Notes: generated by a model from the sequence alone, not told the origin. A stretch of DNA of 64,000 nt from Comamonas testosteroni (GCF_014076415.1 NZ_CP043568.1:5580001-5644000); one strand, 5' to 3'. Shown: positions 1 to 9,132, numbered from the stretch's first letter. A program made the numbers and translations.

Positions 1-2
1 TG

Positions 3-227
3 AAGCAACACTTGCTGGCACAGGGTTGCCAAGTGGTGATTGCACAAAAGGCCAATCGTCGAGCGCCCTTGCAGATTGATATAGAGGTCTACAAGTGGCG
101 GCACTTGATCGAGAACTTCTTTTGCAAGCTCAAGGAGTTCAAGCGCATTGCAATGCGCAGCGACAAGACAGACAGCAGCTTCGCTGCTGTCATCACGCTG
201 GCATCGGCTGTGATCAATTCACGTTAA
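3..227 (+). CDS. IS5-type transposase, C-terminal end (cut by the window edge)
   Basis: The frame is already open at the left edge of the window and ends at the TAA at 225-227, so only about the last 74 codons of a DDE transposase are visible. The peptide carries the Y-(2)-R-(3)-E-(6)-K signature of IS4/IS5 transposases: Tyr in IEVYKW, Arg in WRHL, Glu in LIENFF and Lys in CKLKEF. It then ends in the usual AAxIxLAxAVINSR-like tail (here VITLASAVINSR). This marks the last catalytic Glu of an IS5-family enzyme. Whether the element is intact cannot be judged because its left part lies outside the window. A possible right terminal repeat follows at about 228-246, but its partner is not visible. 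Confidence 0.85.
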   Translation, partial: KQHLLAQGCQVVIAQKANRRAPLQIDIEVYKWRHLIENFFCKLKEFKRIAMRSDKTDSSFAAVITLASAVINSR

Positions 228-538
228 ATCTCAACACGTCCTAAGTTTTTTCCAACTATCGCCAACAAAGCCACCTCGCCATCGAACTGTCCACACCAGT
301 AAGCAAGCGGATTTTGCTTTTCAACTTTATTCAGCTGCCCCACCAGAGCGGCGGCGGGAGCAGGCAGATTCAGCTTCATACAACTATCAATTCAATAGCT
401 GCATGCGCTCATCAATATTGGGCTTGCAGCCAAAAATACTAAAACCCTCATATCCCGACTCCAAAAGCCGCGCTCGTGCATCAAGCGCAGCCGAAGCCAG
501 GACAGCGAGCAAGACCCAGGCGGACTTGCCGCCTTGGT
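228..538. other. Intergenic stretch without a recognisable gene
   Basis: About 310 bases lie between the transposase stop and the rpe terminator. The first 20 bases may contain the right end of the IS element. At 382-408 there is one copy of the AGCTATCAA/AATAGCTGC-type repeat that recurs in this window, with opposed halves ACTATCAA and AATAGCTG. Short open frames here show no family resemblance or ribosome binding site. I see nothing else to annotate. Confidence 0.5.
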
Positions 539-576
539 AAAAAGGAGCTGCCCCCGGTGCAAGAGGCGCAGTTCCT
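539..576 (-). terminator. Probable Rho-independent terminator of rpe
   Basis: Read on the minus strand, AGGAACTGC (576-568) pairs with GCAGCTCCT (551-543) with one mismatch. A run of T residues follows (543-539 are A on the plus strand). It starts about 10 bases downstream of the rpe stop codon, which is the expected place. The loop is long (16 nt), so confidence is moderate. Confidence 0.5.
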
Positions 577-585
577 CAGGGGAAG

Positions 586-1266
586 TTACGCAAGATTCTT
601 GCGCATGGTGTCGATGACAGCCTTGTAATCCGGCTTGCCGAAGATGGCACTGCCAGCCACAAAGGTGTCGGCGCCGGCATCGGCCACGGCGCGGATATTG
701 GCTTCCTTGATGCCGCCATCCACTTCCAGGCGAATGTCCTTGCCAGAAGCATCGATCAGCTTGCGGGCTTTTTCGATCTTACGCAGCGTGCTGTCAATAA
801 AGCTTTGACCACCAAAGCCTGGGTTCACGCTCATCAGCAGGATCAGATCGATGTCTTCGATCATCCAGTCCAGCACCTCCAGCGACGCTGCGGGATTGAA
901 CACCAGACCGGCCTTGCAGCCGTGGGCCTTGATGTTCTGCACGCTGCGATGCACATGCGGCGATGCATCGGGGTGGAAGCTGATGTAGTCGGCACCGGCC
1001 TTGGCAAAGGCGGTGGCGAGATCGTCCACGGGCTGCACCATCAGGTGCACATCGACGGGCACGGGCTTGCCATCGGGTGTGACCGAATGAGGCTTCAAAG
1101 CCTGACAGATCATGGGGCCGAAGGTCAGGTTCGGCACGTAATGGTTGTCCATTACGTCAAAGTGGATCCAGTCGGCGCCAGCCGCAATGACATTACGCAC
1201 TTCTTCACCCAGACGGGCGAAGTCGGCTGACAGGATGGAGGGGGCAATACGGTAGGTGGGGCTCAT
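586..1266 (-). CDS. rpe: Ribulose-phosphate 3-epimerase
   Basis: Interconverts D-ribulose 5-phosphate and D-xylulose 5-phosphate in the cytosolic pentose phosphate pathway; in autotrophs it also serves the Calvin cycle. The 226-residue product has the normal family length. Visible motifs are [13 protein letters not shown] (residues 34-46, metal His35 and catalytic Asp37), VHLMV (73-77), [11 protein letters not shown] (146-156, phosphate loop) and EVDGG (181-185, second catalytic Asp183) of the TIM barrel. I chose the ATG at 1266. A TTG three codons upstream is possible but has no better ribosome site. Only 31 bp separate it from the divergent apaG, so both promoters must lie in or across that gap. 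Confidence 0.95.
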   Translation of the reverse strand: MSPTYRIAPSILSADFARLGEEVRNVIAAGADWIHFDVMDNHYVPNLTFGPMICQALKPHSVTPDGKPVPVDVHLMVQPVDDLATAFAKAGADYISFHPDASPHVHRSVQNIKAHGCKAGLVFNPAASLEVLDWMIEDIDLILLMSVNPGFGGQSFIDSTLRKIEKARKLIDASGKDIRLEVDGGIKEANIRAVADAGADTFVAGSAIFGKPDYKAVIDTMRKNLA

Positions 1267-1297
1267 GGTTTGCAATTGTCGCAGTTACCATTAGCTC

Positions 1298-1705
1298 ATG
1301 CCGATGAATGAGTTTCTGGTCCAAGTCCAGCCCGCCTACCTGCCCGAGCAATCCGCCCCGGCTGCAGGCGTCTATGTGTTTTCCTACACCATTACCATCA
1401 CCAACACGGGTGAGGTGCCGGCGCAGCTGATTGCGCGGCACTGGATCATCACCAACGAGTTGGGTCATGTCGAAGAGGTCAAAGGCCTGGGCGTGGTGGG
1501 CCGACAGCCGCTGCTGCAGCCCGGCGAATCCTTCGAGTACAGCAGCGGCTGCCAGCTGCGTACGCCCACGGGCACCATGCGGGGAAGCTATCTCTGCGTG
1601 AACCACGAGGGCGAGACCTTCGAATGCGAAATTCCGCTCTTCGTATTGCAGATGAATGAGTCCGGCGACCCCATGCCCATGTCCGAAAAGCGCGTTCTGC
1701 ACTGA
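1298..1705 (+). CDS. apaG: ApaG family protein
   Basis: A 135-residue single-domain protein of the ApaG (DUF525) family, which has a fibronectin-like beta fold. The family is genetically linked to Co2+/Mg2+ tolerance and lies beside apaH/ksgA in enterobacteria, but its biochemical role is unsettled. The family core is visible: YTITITNTG (about 28-36), ARHWIITNELG (46-56), then VVGRQPLLQPGESFEYSSG and TPTGTMRGSY toward the C-terminus. It is divergent from rpe and is followed 19 bp later by the Gcr-family gene, so the two may be co-transcribed. No unusual feature is seen. Confidence 0.93.
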   Translation: MPMNEFLVQVQPAYLPEQSAPAAGVYVFSYTITITNTGEVPAQLIARHWIITNELGHVEEVKGLGVVGRQPLLQPGESFEYSSGCQLRTPTGTMRGSYLCVNHEGETFECEIPLFVLQMNESGDPMPMSEKRVLH

Positions 1706-1724
1706 GGCGAGTACCCACATTTGC

Positions 1725-3692
1725 ATGAAGAAAAGCACTCTTGATCTGCCCGGCCTGCTCGCCTCCCTGGACCCCGATGCAGGCCTTGCGCAACGCCATC
1801 TGTGGCTGATTTATCTGGCCGAATGGATTCGCGCGGCGGAGCCCTCTGTAGAAGGTGCCGTGCAGCGCGTCAAACAGGTCGTCGAGGCCTTCGAGGCTGA
1901 CCCCGAAGCCCTGGCCCGGCTGCGCCGCTGGAGCCAGACGCTGATGGAGACGGTGGACATCACCGCCCTGCTGGCCGATTTCGGCTTTGCGCCGCGCACC
2001 GCCATGGCCAGCGAGGTGGCCGAGCGCCTGCGCTACAAGCTGCTGCCCAGCACACCGGAGACCGAGGACGCCTCCGAGCTGTTCATGCTGGTCTTTCCCG
2101 ACCGCTTTGACGCCCGCTGGCTGCATGCGCTGGACAGCCAGCTCATGGCCCGCATCACCACCTTGCTGACCCCGCAGCAGCTCGAAGAAGGCGTGAGCTT
2201 CTGGGAGCGCAACCTGCTCGACGCCATCACCTATTGCGCGGGCCAGATTCTCTCCACGGGGTTTGCCCCAGAGCTGCGCCTGCGCATGAGCGAGCAGGCG
2301 CGCGAGGAAAAGCCGTTTCATGCGCTGATCCACGATGTGGAAAACCTGCGTGTGGAGGTCATGCTGCCGCTGCGCACCACCGACAGGCGCGACGCCGCAG
2401 CCGCCCAGCTGCGCGAGCGGCTCGAGGCCTGCCGCGCCGCCGTGTCCTCGGTCTACTCCTATGTCGAAGCCGAAGGCATTTCCGTCGGCCTGATCTTCCG
2501 CCTGCGCCAGGTGCGGGCGCGCATTCTGCGCATTCGCCGCCTGCTCGATTGCCTGCTGGCAGAAGACCGTGCCTACGAGACGTCCGAGCTGCTCTCCAAC
2601 CTCGTGGCCGTGGGCATAGAGCGGCGCAGCGTGCGCGCGCTGATGTCCACCAACTCGTCGCTGCTGGCGGCCAAGGTGGCCGAGCGCAGCGCCGAAACCG
2701 GCGAGCACTACATCACCCGCGATGGCAGCGAATACCGCAAGATGGTGGCCAAGGCTGCGGGCGGCGGCCTGGTGATGGCCTTCACCACGCTGGCCAAGTT
2801 TGCGCTGTATGCGCTGGGCCTGTCCGTCTTCTGGTCTGGGCTGGCAGCAGGCGTCAACTATGCCATCAGCTTTGTGCTGATCCAGATGCTGCACTTCACG
2901 GTAGCCACCAAGCAGCCTGCCATGACGGCGCCGGCCATGGCCGCCAAGCTCAAGGACATCCAAAGTGATGGATCCATCCAGGAGTTCGTCGATGAGGTCG
3001 CCCATCTGGTGCGCTCCCAGGTGGCCGCCATCCTGGGCAACGTGCTCATCGTCTTCCCCGGGGCACTGCTGCTGTCGCTGGGCTATGCCTATCTGGTCGG
3101 TCATCAGGCGCTCAGCACCCCGCATGCGCGCCAGGTGCTGGACTCGCTGAGTCTGCTGGGGCCGTCCGTGCTCTTTGCCGCCTTTACCGGCGTGCTGCTG
3201 TTTGTCAGCAGCCTGATTGCCGGCGGTGTCGAAAACTGGTTTGTGCTGCGCAATATCGATTCGGTGATTCGCTACAACCCGCGCATCACCCGCTTTCTGG
3301 GCACGGCTCGCGCGGATCGCTGGGCGCGCTTCTTGCGCAAGAATGTCTCCAGCCTGGCATCCAATATCTCGCTGGGTTTCATGCTGGGCCTGGTGCCTGC
3401 ATTTGCGGCCTTCTTCGGCCTCGGACTGGAAGTGCGCCACGTCACGCTCTCCACCGGCCAGATCGGCGTCGCCGTGGCATCCCTGGGCTGGGAGGTGCTA
3501 CATGACGACCTGCTGTGGTGGGCCGTGGCCATGCTGCCCTTCAATGCGGCGCTGAATGTGGGGGTGAGCTTCTACCTGGCCTTCCGCGTGGCCCTGCGTG
3601 CCCACAACGTCAGCGGCGTGGACCGTTCGCGCATCTACAAGGCCATACGCCAGCGCTTCTGGCGCAGGCCGCTGAGCTTTTTCTGGCCTTGA
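1725..3692 (+). CDS. Gcr-family 'site-specific recombinase' membrane protein
   Basis: A 655-residue product resembling the betaproteobacterial Gcr (SpecificRecomb) family. The family was named for a gonococcal locus said to affect site-specific recombination, but no recombinase active site is evident here. The N-terminal half (to about residue 350) is soluble and Arg/Glu/Leu-rich, with helical segments such as EAEGISVGLIFRLRQVRARI. The C-terminal half has at least five hydrophobic stretches, including GGGLVMAFTTLAKFALYALG, NVLIVFPGALLLSLGYAYLV, LFAAFTGVLLFVSSLIAGGV and ISLGFMLGLVPAFAAFFGLG. An inner-membrane protein is therefore more likely than a DNA enzyme. The start is the ATG at 1725. It stands between apaG and thiL, all on the plus strand and tightly spaced. 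Confidence 0.8.
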   Translation: MKKSTLDLPGLLASLDPDAGLAQRHLWLIYLAEWIRAAEPSVEGAVQRVKQVVEAFEADPEALARLRRWSQTLMETVDITALLADFGFAPRTAMASEVAERLRYKLLPSTPETEDASELFMLVFPDRFDARWLHALDSQLMARITTLLTPQQLEEGVSFWERNLLDAITYCAGQILSTGFAPELRLRMSEQAREEKPFHALIHDVENLRVEVMLPLRTTDRRDAAAAQLRERLEACRAAVSSVYSYVEAEGISVGLIFRLRQVRARILRIRRLLDCLLAEDRAYETSELLSNLVAVGIERRSVRALMSTNSSLLAAKVAERSAETGEHYITRDGSEYRKMVAKAAGGGLVMAFTTLAKFALYALGLSVFWSGLAAGVNYAISFVLIQMLHFTVATKQPAMTAPAMAAKLKDIQSDGSIQEFVDEVAHLVRSQVAAILGNVLIVFPGALLLSLGYAYLVGHQALSTPHARQVLDSLSLLGPSVLFAAFTGVLLFVSSLIAGGVENWFVLRNIDSVIRYNPRITRFLGTARADRWARFLRKNVSSLASNISLGFMLGLVPAFAAFFGLGLEVRHVTLSTGQIGVAVASLGWEVLHDDLLWWAVAMLPFNAALNVGVSFYLAFRVALRAHNVSGVDRSRIYKAIRQRFWRRPLSFFWP

Positions 3693-3754
3693 CCTTTAAC
3701 CGCCGCCGACCAGCGGCCCACCAGGCCGCAGCATCGCGGGCGGCCAGAGATTTC

Positions 3755-4732
3755 ATGGGTGAATTCGATCTGATCCGCCGCTATTTCCAGCGCCCCGTAC
3801 GTCGCGCCGCCCTTGGCGTGGGCGACGACTGCGCGCTGCTGGCCCCGACCTCCGGCATGCAGCTGGCCATCTCCAGCGACATGCTGGTCGAGGGCCGCCA
3901 CTTCTTTGCCGATGTGAACCCGCGCCTGCTGGGTCACAAGGCTCTGGCCGTCAACCTCAGCGATCTGGCCGCCAGCGGCGCCAGGCCTCTGGCATTCACA
4001 CTGGCCCTGTCCCTGCCCAGTGCCGATGAAGCCTGGATCAGCGAGTTTGCAGCCGGTCTGCTGGCCCTGGCCGATGCCCATGAATGCGAGCTGATCGGCG
4101 GCGACACCACGGGCGGCCCGCTCAATATCTGCATCACCGTGTTTGGCGAAGTCCCTGCCGGCCAGGCCTTGCTGCGCAGCGGCGCCAGGGCCGGCGACGA
4201 GATCTGGGTCAGCGGCAATCTGGGCGATGCACGCCTGGCACTGGAGGCCATGCTGGGCCATGTGCGCTTGCCTGCCGAGCTGCTGCAGCAGACCCGCCAG
4301 CGGCTGGAAGCACCGACGCCACGCGTAGCCCTGGGCCTGGCGCTGCGCGGCATTGCCAGCAGCGCGCTGGATGTCAGCGACGGCCTGCTCGGCGATCTCG
4401 GCCATATTCTGGAACTGTCCAGCGTCGGGGCCACGGTAGACAGTCGCTGCGTCACGCCCTTGATGGCTGCGGCCGCCTATCCGCAAAGCGGTGCATGGCA
4501 GTTCGATTCAAAGCTGCAGCAGCAATGCACACTGGCAGGCGGCGATGACTACGAGCTGTGTTTTACCGCCCCCGCAGCTTGGCATGACCAGGTGCTGGCG
4601 GCAGGCGCAGCCAGCAGCACGCCGGTGCATTGCATAGGCCGTATCGATGCCGAACCGGGCCTGCGCGTGATCGACGCAGACGGCACCCTGCAGCAAAACC
4701 GCTGGAAATCCTTCGACCACTTCGGCAGCTGA
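3755..4732 (+). CDS. thiL: Thiamine-monophosphate kinase
   Basis: Phosphorylates thiamine monophosphate to thiamine diphosphate with ATP, the last step of cofactor synthesis. The 325-residue product has the standard length and the PurM/AIR-synthase-like fold. Motifs visible are MGEFDLIRRYF at the N-terminus, GVGDDCALL (about 21-29, Mg/ATP site), SSDMLVEGRHFF (about 41-52), KALAVNLSDLAASGA, GGDTTGG, a Ser-rich ALDVSDGLLGDL segment and GGDDYELCF near the C-terminus. The frame is open further upstream inside the preceding gene, but homology begins at the ATG at 3755. Its order before pgpA and pncC is the usual betaproteobacterial arrangement. Confidence 0.95.
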   Translation: MGEFDLIRRYFQRPVRRAALGVGDDCALLAPTSGMQLAISSDMLVEGRHFFADVNPRLLGHKALAVNLSDLAASGARPLAFTLALSLPSADEAWISEFAAGLLALADAHECELIGGDTTGGPLNICITVFGEVPAGQALLRSGARAGDEIWVSGNLGDARLALEAMLGHVRLPAELLQQTRQRLEAPTPRVALGLALRGIASSALDVSDGLLGDLGHILELSSVGATVDSRCVTPLMAAAAYPQSGAWQFDSKLQQQCTLAGGDDYELCFTAPAAWHDQVLAAGAASSTPVHCIGRIDAEPGLRVIDADGTLQQNRWKSFDHFGS

Positions 4733-4830
4733 ACGCCGAGCACGCGGACAGGAGGCGGCCGGCACCTGGCAAGCGGCGCGCCAAGAGCCCTGGGTTAAGC
4801 TCAAGCCCTCACTGTCCACAAGAGCTACCA

Positions 4831-6447
4831 ATGCGTTCAAGCCGTCTTCTGCCCGTGTCCATGGTCTGTGTCGCAGCTGCTTTGCCCGGGATCGCCCTGG
4901 CCGACGCCAGCAGCCTCAGTGTCTCTGGCAATCGCGCGCCCATCACAGAAGTCACGCTCTATCCCGGCATCGCCGCCGTACAGCGCGAGGCACGCATCGA
5001 CGCCCAGACCCGCCTGCTCAGCTTTGAATGCCTGCCCGCCAGCGTGGATACGCAGAGTCTGCAGATCAGCGGCGACGAAGGCGTGCGCGTGGGTGAGATC
5101 AAGACCCTGATGCAGTCCAGGCAGATGGCTGCCAAGGAATGCACCAGCCCGCTGGACCAGCAGATTCGCAGCCTTGAGGATCAGCTCGCGAACATCGAGG
5201 CCGAAGAAGGAGCAGCCAGGCTGGTGGGCGATTTTCTGCAGGGCATGAGCAAGCCCGGCGACGACGCCAGAATCAACCCCGCTCAGATCGCCGGCACCAG
5301 CCAGGCCCTGCGCCAGACCAGCCGCGACAACAGCCTGCGTGCTCATCAGATTCAGCGCCAGAAGCAGGATCTGCTGGCGCAGTTACAGCCTCTGCGCCAG
5401 GAGCGCGACCGCACGGGCTCCGAGCAGTCTCAGGTCATGAAAGTCAGCGTGCAGCTGGCCAGCGCACGCGCTGCCAATGTGCGACTGAGCTATCAGGTGC
5501 GCGGCCCCAGCTGGCAACCCAGCTACCGTGCACAGCTGAACACTGCCAGACAGCAGGTGCAGTTGGAGCGCCAGGCCCTGGTCGTGCAGGCCAGTGGCGA
5601 GGACTGGAGCAATGTGCGCCTGCGCCTGTCCACCGGCCAGCCCGGCCGCAGCACCCAGGGTGTCATGCCGCGCCCCTGGGCGGTGGATATCGCCCAGCCA
5701 CTGCCCCCCGCCGCTCCGGCACCAGCCCCCGTCGCCATGCTGGCGCGCAGCGGAGCCAAGGCCATGCGCGAAGAGTCAGCGGCATCCGACTTGCCGGTGC
5801 TCGATGTCTCCAGCATCGACACGGCCTACAGCACGCAATTCATCGTGCCGTACAAGATCAGCGTACCTTCCAGAGCCGAGCGCATCACGCTATCGCTAGG
5901 CCAGGAAAATCTGGCCGCCAGCTTGCTGACCCGCACCGCGCCAGCCATGGAAGAGGCGGCCTATCTGATTGCCACGTTGCAGGCTCCGTCGGGCATCTGG
6001 CCCGCAGGCCCGGTAGCCCTGTTCCGGGACGAGGCACTGGTTGGCAATGGCAGACTGGACTTTGGCAACGCCCAGGCGCTGGCCCAAGGGCTGTCTTTTG
6101 GCCGCGATGAAAATGTCGTGGTGCGCCGCCTGCCTGCGCAAGGCCATACCGGCAGCGGCGGCTGGGCCAACAGCAAGACCGAGCGCAGCATCGTGCGCAG
6201 CTACGCCGTGGAAAACCGCCACAACCAGCCCATCGCACTGCAGGTGCTGGACTCAGCCCCTGTTTCGCGCAACGAGCAGATCAAGGTGCAGTCGCAGTAC
6301 AGCCCGCAGCCCGCCACCACCAGCTGGAATGCGCAAAACGGCATGATTGCCTGGGAGCAGAATCTGGCCGCCCGCAGCACGACCCAGTTCCAGGCCACGC
6401 ACCAGATCCGCTTCCCCGAAAACCAGCCCATCACCGGCCTGCAATAA
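4831..6447 (+). CDS. DUF4139 domain protein (MuiA-like), exported
   Basis: A 538-residue protein with a signal peptide (LLPVSMVCVAAALPGIALA, cleavage near residue 25). An N-terminal beta domain begins with VTLYPGIAAVQREARI, followed by a Gln/Glu-rich coiled coil at about 110-215. The C-terminal DUF4139 beta region includes VRLSYQVRGPSWQPSYRA and GEDWSNVRLRLSTGQP and ends in RFPENQPITGLQ. This is the architecture of the mucoidy-inhibitor-A-like family, whose molecular function is not known. It lies between thiL and pgpA with about 100 bp upstream. The ATG at 4831 fits the signal peptide; an in-frame extension upstream overlaps thiL and is not supported. Confidence 0.8.
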   Translation: MRSSRLLPVSMVCVAAALPGIALADASSLSVSGNRAPITEVTLYPGIAAVQREARIDAQTRLLSFECLPASVDTQSLQISGDEGVRVGEIKTLMQSRQMAAKECTSPLDQQIRSLEDQLANIEAEEGAARLVGDFLQGMSKPGDDARINPAQIAGTSQALRQTSRDNSLRAHQIQRQKQDLLAQLQPLRQERDRTGSEQSQVMKVSVQLASARAANVRLSYQVRGPSWQPSYRAQLNTARQQVQLERQALVVQASGEDWSNVRLRLSTGQPGRSTQGVMPRPWAVDIAQPLPPAAPAPAPVAMLARSGAKAMREESAASDLPVLDVSSIDTAYSTQFIVPYKISVPSRAERITLSLGQENLAASLLTRTAPAMEEAAYLIATLQAPSGIWPAGPVALFRDEALVGNGRLDFGNAQALAQGLSFGRDENVVVRRLPAQGHTGSGGWANSKTERSIVRSYAVENRHNQPIALQVLDSAPVSRNEQIKVQSQYSPQPATTSWNAQNGMIAWEQNLAARSTTQFQATHQIRFPENQPITGLQ

Positions 6448-6468
6448 GGTAGCGCGTATCATCACTTC

Positions 6469-7062
6469 ATGACGGATGATTCATCAAACAGCGCTGCAGC
6501 GCCTGCCGATATTGCGCAAGAAGCTATCAATAACAAAGCACGCCCCGGCATGAGTGCGGCGGGAATCGCCCACCCCAGCGTGAAGTTCATGCTGCAACAC
6601 CCGGCCCATCTGATTGCTCTGGGCTTTGGCTCCGGCCTGCCCCGCGTCGCCCCCGGCACGGTGGGCAGCCTGTGGGCCTGGCTGGCCTATCTGGTGCTGG
6701 CACTATGGCTGAGTCCGGCACAGATCGGCTGGCTGATTGCCGCCAGCATTCCCGTAGGCTGGTGGGCCTGCACCGTCACCGCAAAGCATATGCGCGTGGC
6801 CGACCCCGGCCATATCGTCTGGGACGAAGTGGTCGCCATGTGGATTGTTCTGTGGCTGTGCATGCCCATGGGCTTCTGGGGTCAGCTCACCTGCTTTGCG
6901 CTGTTCCGCTTTTTTGATGCCGTCAAGCCCCAGCCCGTCAAATGGGCCGACCGTCTGTTCAAAGGCTTCGGCCTGCGCGGCGGCTGGGGAATCATGTGGG
7001 ATGACCTGGTAGCCGCTTTCTGCACCCTGTTGGTGGTCGCCCTTTGGCGACATTTCTTCTGA
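6469..7062 (+). CDS. pgpA: Phosphatidylglycerophosphatase A with an unusual N-terminal extension
   Basis: Dephosphorylates phosphatidylglycerophosphate to phosphatidylglycerol at the inner membrane. The PgpA core starts near residue 42 with HPAHLIALGFGSGLPRVAP and continues with GTVGSLWAW, the catalytic-region motif DPGHIVWDEVVAMWIV (about 108-123) and KPQPVKWADR near the C-terminus, with several membrane helices. The product is 197 residues. The first 40 or so residues (MTDDSSNSAAAPADIAQEAI and onward) are polar and not part of the family. The DNA for residues 16-22 contains GCGCAAG and AAGCTATCAATA, a copy of an intergenic repeat of this genus, suggesting the repeat was absorbed into the coding sequence. 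An internal start at the ATG near residue 43 is the alternative. Confidence 0.92.
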   Translation: MTDDSSNSAAAPADIAQEAINNKARPGMSAAGIAHPSVKFMLQHPAHLIALGFGSGLPRVAPGTVGSLWAWLAYLVLALWLSPAQIGWLIAASIPVGWWACTVTAKHMRVADPGHIVWDEVVAMWIVLWLCMPMGFWGQLTCFALFRFFDAVKPQPVKWADRLFKGFGLRGGWGIMWDDLVAAFCTLLVVALWRHFF

Positions 7063-7085
7063 CTGTGCAAGCCATGGAGGAGACG

Positions 7086-7607
7086 ATGAGCAAACAAGAA
7101 GCCCATATCGGAGAACTGGTGCAGCAGCTGGCAGCCAGACTGACCGAAAAAGGCTGGATGCTGGCCACCGCCGAAAGCTGTACCGGCGGCATGATTGCAG
7201 CGGCCTGCACCGATCTCGCAGGCTCCAGCCAGTGGTTCGAGCGTGGCTTCGTGACCTACTCCAACGAGGCCAAGACCGAGATGCTGGGCGTGCCCGCCGA
7301 GCTGATCGCCAGGCACGGCGCCGTCAGCGAAGAAGTCGTGCGTGCCATGGCAGAGGGCGCCATCCGTCACTCACGCGCCCAGGTCAGCATTGCCGTGACG
7401 GGGGTTGCGGGCCCGAGCGGAGGCTCTGCCGAAAAGCCTGTGGGGACGGTTTGGGTGGGCTGGGGCGTTCACAACACCATCCATAGCCAGTTGCTGGAGC
7501 TGAGCGGCAGCCGCACCAGTATTCGCCTGGCGAGTACCAGCCAGAGCCTTCAGCACCTGTTGTCTGCCATCATTCCACCAGCACCACATGGCGCCCAATG
7601 CAATTGA
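7086..7607 (+). CDS. pncC: CinA-family nicotinamide-nucleotide amidase
   Basis: Deamidates nicotinamide mononucleotide to nicotinate mononucleotide in NAD recycling. The 173-residue protein is the stand-alone CinA C-terminal domain (YgaD/PncC type). Diagnostic segments are LATAESCTGGMIAAACTDLA (residues about 25-44, with the catalytic Ser-Thr region), WFERGFVTYSNEAKTEMLGV, HGAVSEEVVRAMAEGA and AVTGVAGPSGGSAEKPVGTV. The ATG at 7086 is preceded by a strong GGAGGAGA ribosome site at 7076-7083, which decides against the ATG at 7074. Its 3' end overlaps the convergent tadG by 38 bp. Confidence 0.9.
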   Translation: MSKQEAHIGELVQQLAARLTEKGWMLATAESCTGGMIAAACTDLAGSSQWFERGFVTYSNEAKTEMLGVPAELIARHGAVSEEVVRAMAEGAIRHSRAQVSIAVTGVAGPSGGSAEKPVGTVWVGWGVHNTIHSQLLELSGSRTSIRLASTSQSLQHLLSAIIPPAPHGAQCN

Positions 7608-9132
7608 GCTGAGCGCCGATATCTGTCTGGGCCAGATTTAACCCCAGCAGATTCAACACCAGATTCAACACTGCATCCAGCACCAAAGTCAGCGGGGCAA
7701 GAACCAGGGCCAACAAAGCGCCAAGCAAGCCCAGCTGGTCGGTCAGAGACTTTATCAAGCTATCAACCAAGTTGCTCTGATATATGGTTGCCCATTTGGC
7801 AGGCTCACTCAGATTCGGAGGATTCTGATAGTCCAGCCTCTGGGCTTTGGAAACCACCGGTATTGTTATCTCTACAGGTATTGTCAATTTGGGAACCAGA
7901 GGTAGCGGAAGAATGTCGACCGCGCCTTTCAACGCAACCGTTCCAACTCCCGTCACGCCATTCACGGTCATGCTTTTCTGAGGCGAGCACGTATGATCCG
8001 TCAGCAAGGCACTGCCTTGCGCCAGCTTCACATCCAGAGACAGACTGGCAGCGACCAGCGCCAGATTCAGTTTCAGCCCGGTCACCAGATCGATCTGAGA
8101 TGTCTTGGCCTCAATCCTGTCTCTTACCGGATCACCTATTGCGCTTTGGGGCGGTTCAATCACTTTCAGATTCAAACCCACCCCCACCAGACCCAGGTTG
8201 ACATTGACGCCGACCTTAGCCGCATTCTGGCTGTTGGCGAGTTGCGCAACAGTAGTCACCAGGTCCAGAACATTCACATCCGTTCTCAACGCCTCGGATC
8301 CGAGCCCTGTGCCCAGCTTGAGAATATCCTGCAGTGCAATTTGAATATTGCCGACCCCCAGCGCCAATGCGTTGAGCGCATTGACAGCCGCCAGACTGCC
8401 TTGCTGTGGCAAGGCATCCAGCATTGCCAGCATGACCTTGTCCAGCGTGACCTTGGTCTTTACGACCTGGTCGTAGTCACCGACATTCAAGCCAGCCCTG
8501 ACTGCCAGGGCATCAAAAAAACTCAACAAGCTGATATTCGAATTGGCAATGCCCTGCCATCCGGCAACACCGAGATTGATCTTGCCTCCAAGCAATCCGC
8601 CCACCACGGCGTCCAGGAGAGCAGACCTTTCCGTATCCAGTGTCAACAGGGTCGAGCGCACGGATAGTCTGGCGATCCTGGCCGACTGCATTGCTGTGGC
8701 CTGGGCCGATATCTGGCGCCCGCTTTCAGCTCCGGCTGCAAAGACAAACAGGAACGGCACTGTCCTCTGAAAAGACACCCGGCACGCATTGATATCGCTG
8801 ACCTTGCTGGCGCTGCCAAAGAAGGGGCTTGCGCTTTTGTCCCAACGCCCGGCCTGTGCAGTCACGAGCTCGGAAACCACGCTACCGTTAAGCCGCAGAT
8901 TTCTCTCTGCATTGGTGCGACAGGAGGTCTGGTCCAGAGCACCACTGGCGCCCGCCAGAGCCGCCAGATCCGCAATCTTCTGCAGCTCGCGCCTTTGCCA
9001 GAACACATTGCCGATATCGATGGTTGCCAGGCAGATCACGGCAATCATCAGCCAAAGCGCCCCCAGCGTCGCCACGGAACCCGATTGGCGACGCATGCGA
9101 GCACGGCTCAGGCCTGTTGCAAATGACTGCAT
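7570..9132 (-). CDS. tadG: TadG-like pilus assembly protein
   Basis: A 520-residue minor pseudopilin-like or envelope protein of the Flp pilus. The N-terminus has the TadE/TadG signature: RRQSGSVATLGALWLMIAVI (about 14-33) gives a positively charged stretch followed by one membrane helix. Then comes IGNVFWQRRELQKIADLAAL (DUF2134-like), in which the helix exits to the periplasm. The remainder is a low-complexity Leu/Ala/Val-rich periplasmic region and ends in a second hydrophobic stretch (QLGLLGALLALVLAPLTLVL, about residues 475-495). It is the last gene of the minus-strand tad operon, 19 bp after the DUF3613 gene. Its end runs 38 bp into the convergent pncC. Confidence 0.8.
   Translation of the reverse strand: MQSFATGLSRARMRRQSGSVATLGALWLMIAVICLATIDIGNVFWQRRELQKIADLAALAGASGALDQTSCRTNAERNLRLNGSVVSELVTAQAGRWDKSASPFFGSASKVSDINACRVSFQRTVPFLFVFAAGAESGRQISAQATAMQSARIARLSVRSTLLTLDTERSALLDAVVGGLLGGKINLGVAGWQGIANSNISLLSFFDALAVRAGLNVGDYDQVVKTKVTLDKVMLAMLDALPQQGSLAAVNALNALALGVGNIQIALQDILKLGTGLGSEALRTDVNVLDLVTTVAQLANSQNAAKVGVNVNLGLVGVGLNLKVIEPPQSAIGDPVRDRIEAKTSQIDLVTGLKLNLALVAASLSLDVKLAQGSALLTDHTCSPQKSMTVNGVTGVGTVALKGAVDILPLPLVPKLTIPVEITIPVVSKAQRLDYQNPPNLSEPAKWATIYQSNLVDSLIKSLTDQLGLLGALLALVLAPLTLVLDAVLNLVLNLLGLNLAQTDIGAQLNCIGRHVVLVE

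Noticed and set aside
1..246. A complete insertion sequence.
   Set aside because: Only the 3' end of the transposase and one possible terminal repeat are inside the window, so completeness cannot be claimed.
1479..3440. A very long open frame on the minus strand (over 600 codons) opposite the Gcr-family gene; similar antisense frames opposite the hybrid kinase (25666-28347), Bug-TauD genes (43134-45332) and ureC (56959-58599).
   Set aside because: These arise from high GC content. Their translations are His/Gln/Arg/Gly-rich with no family motifs, and the opposite frames are well-defined proteins.
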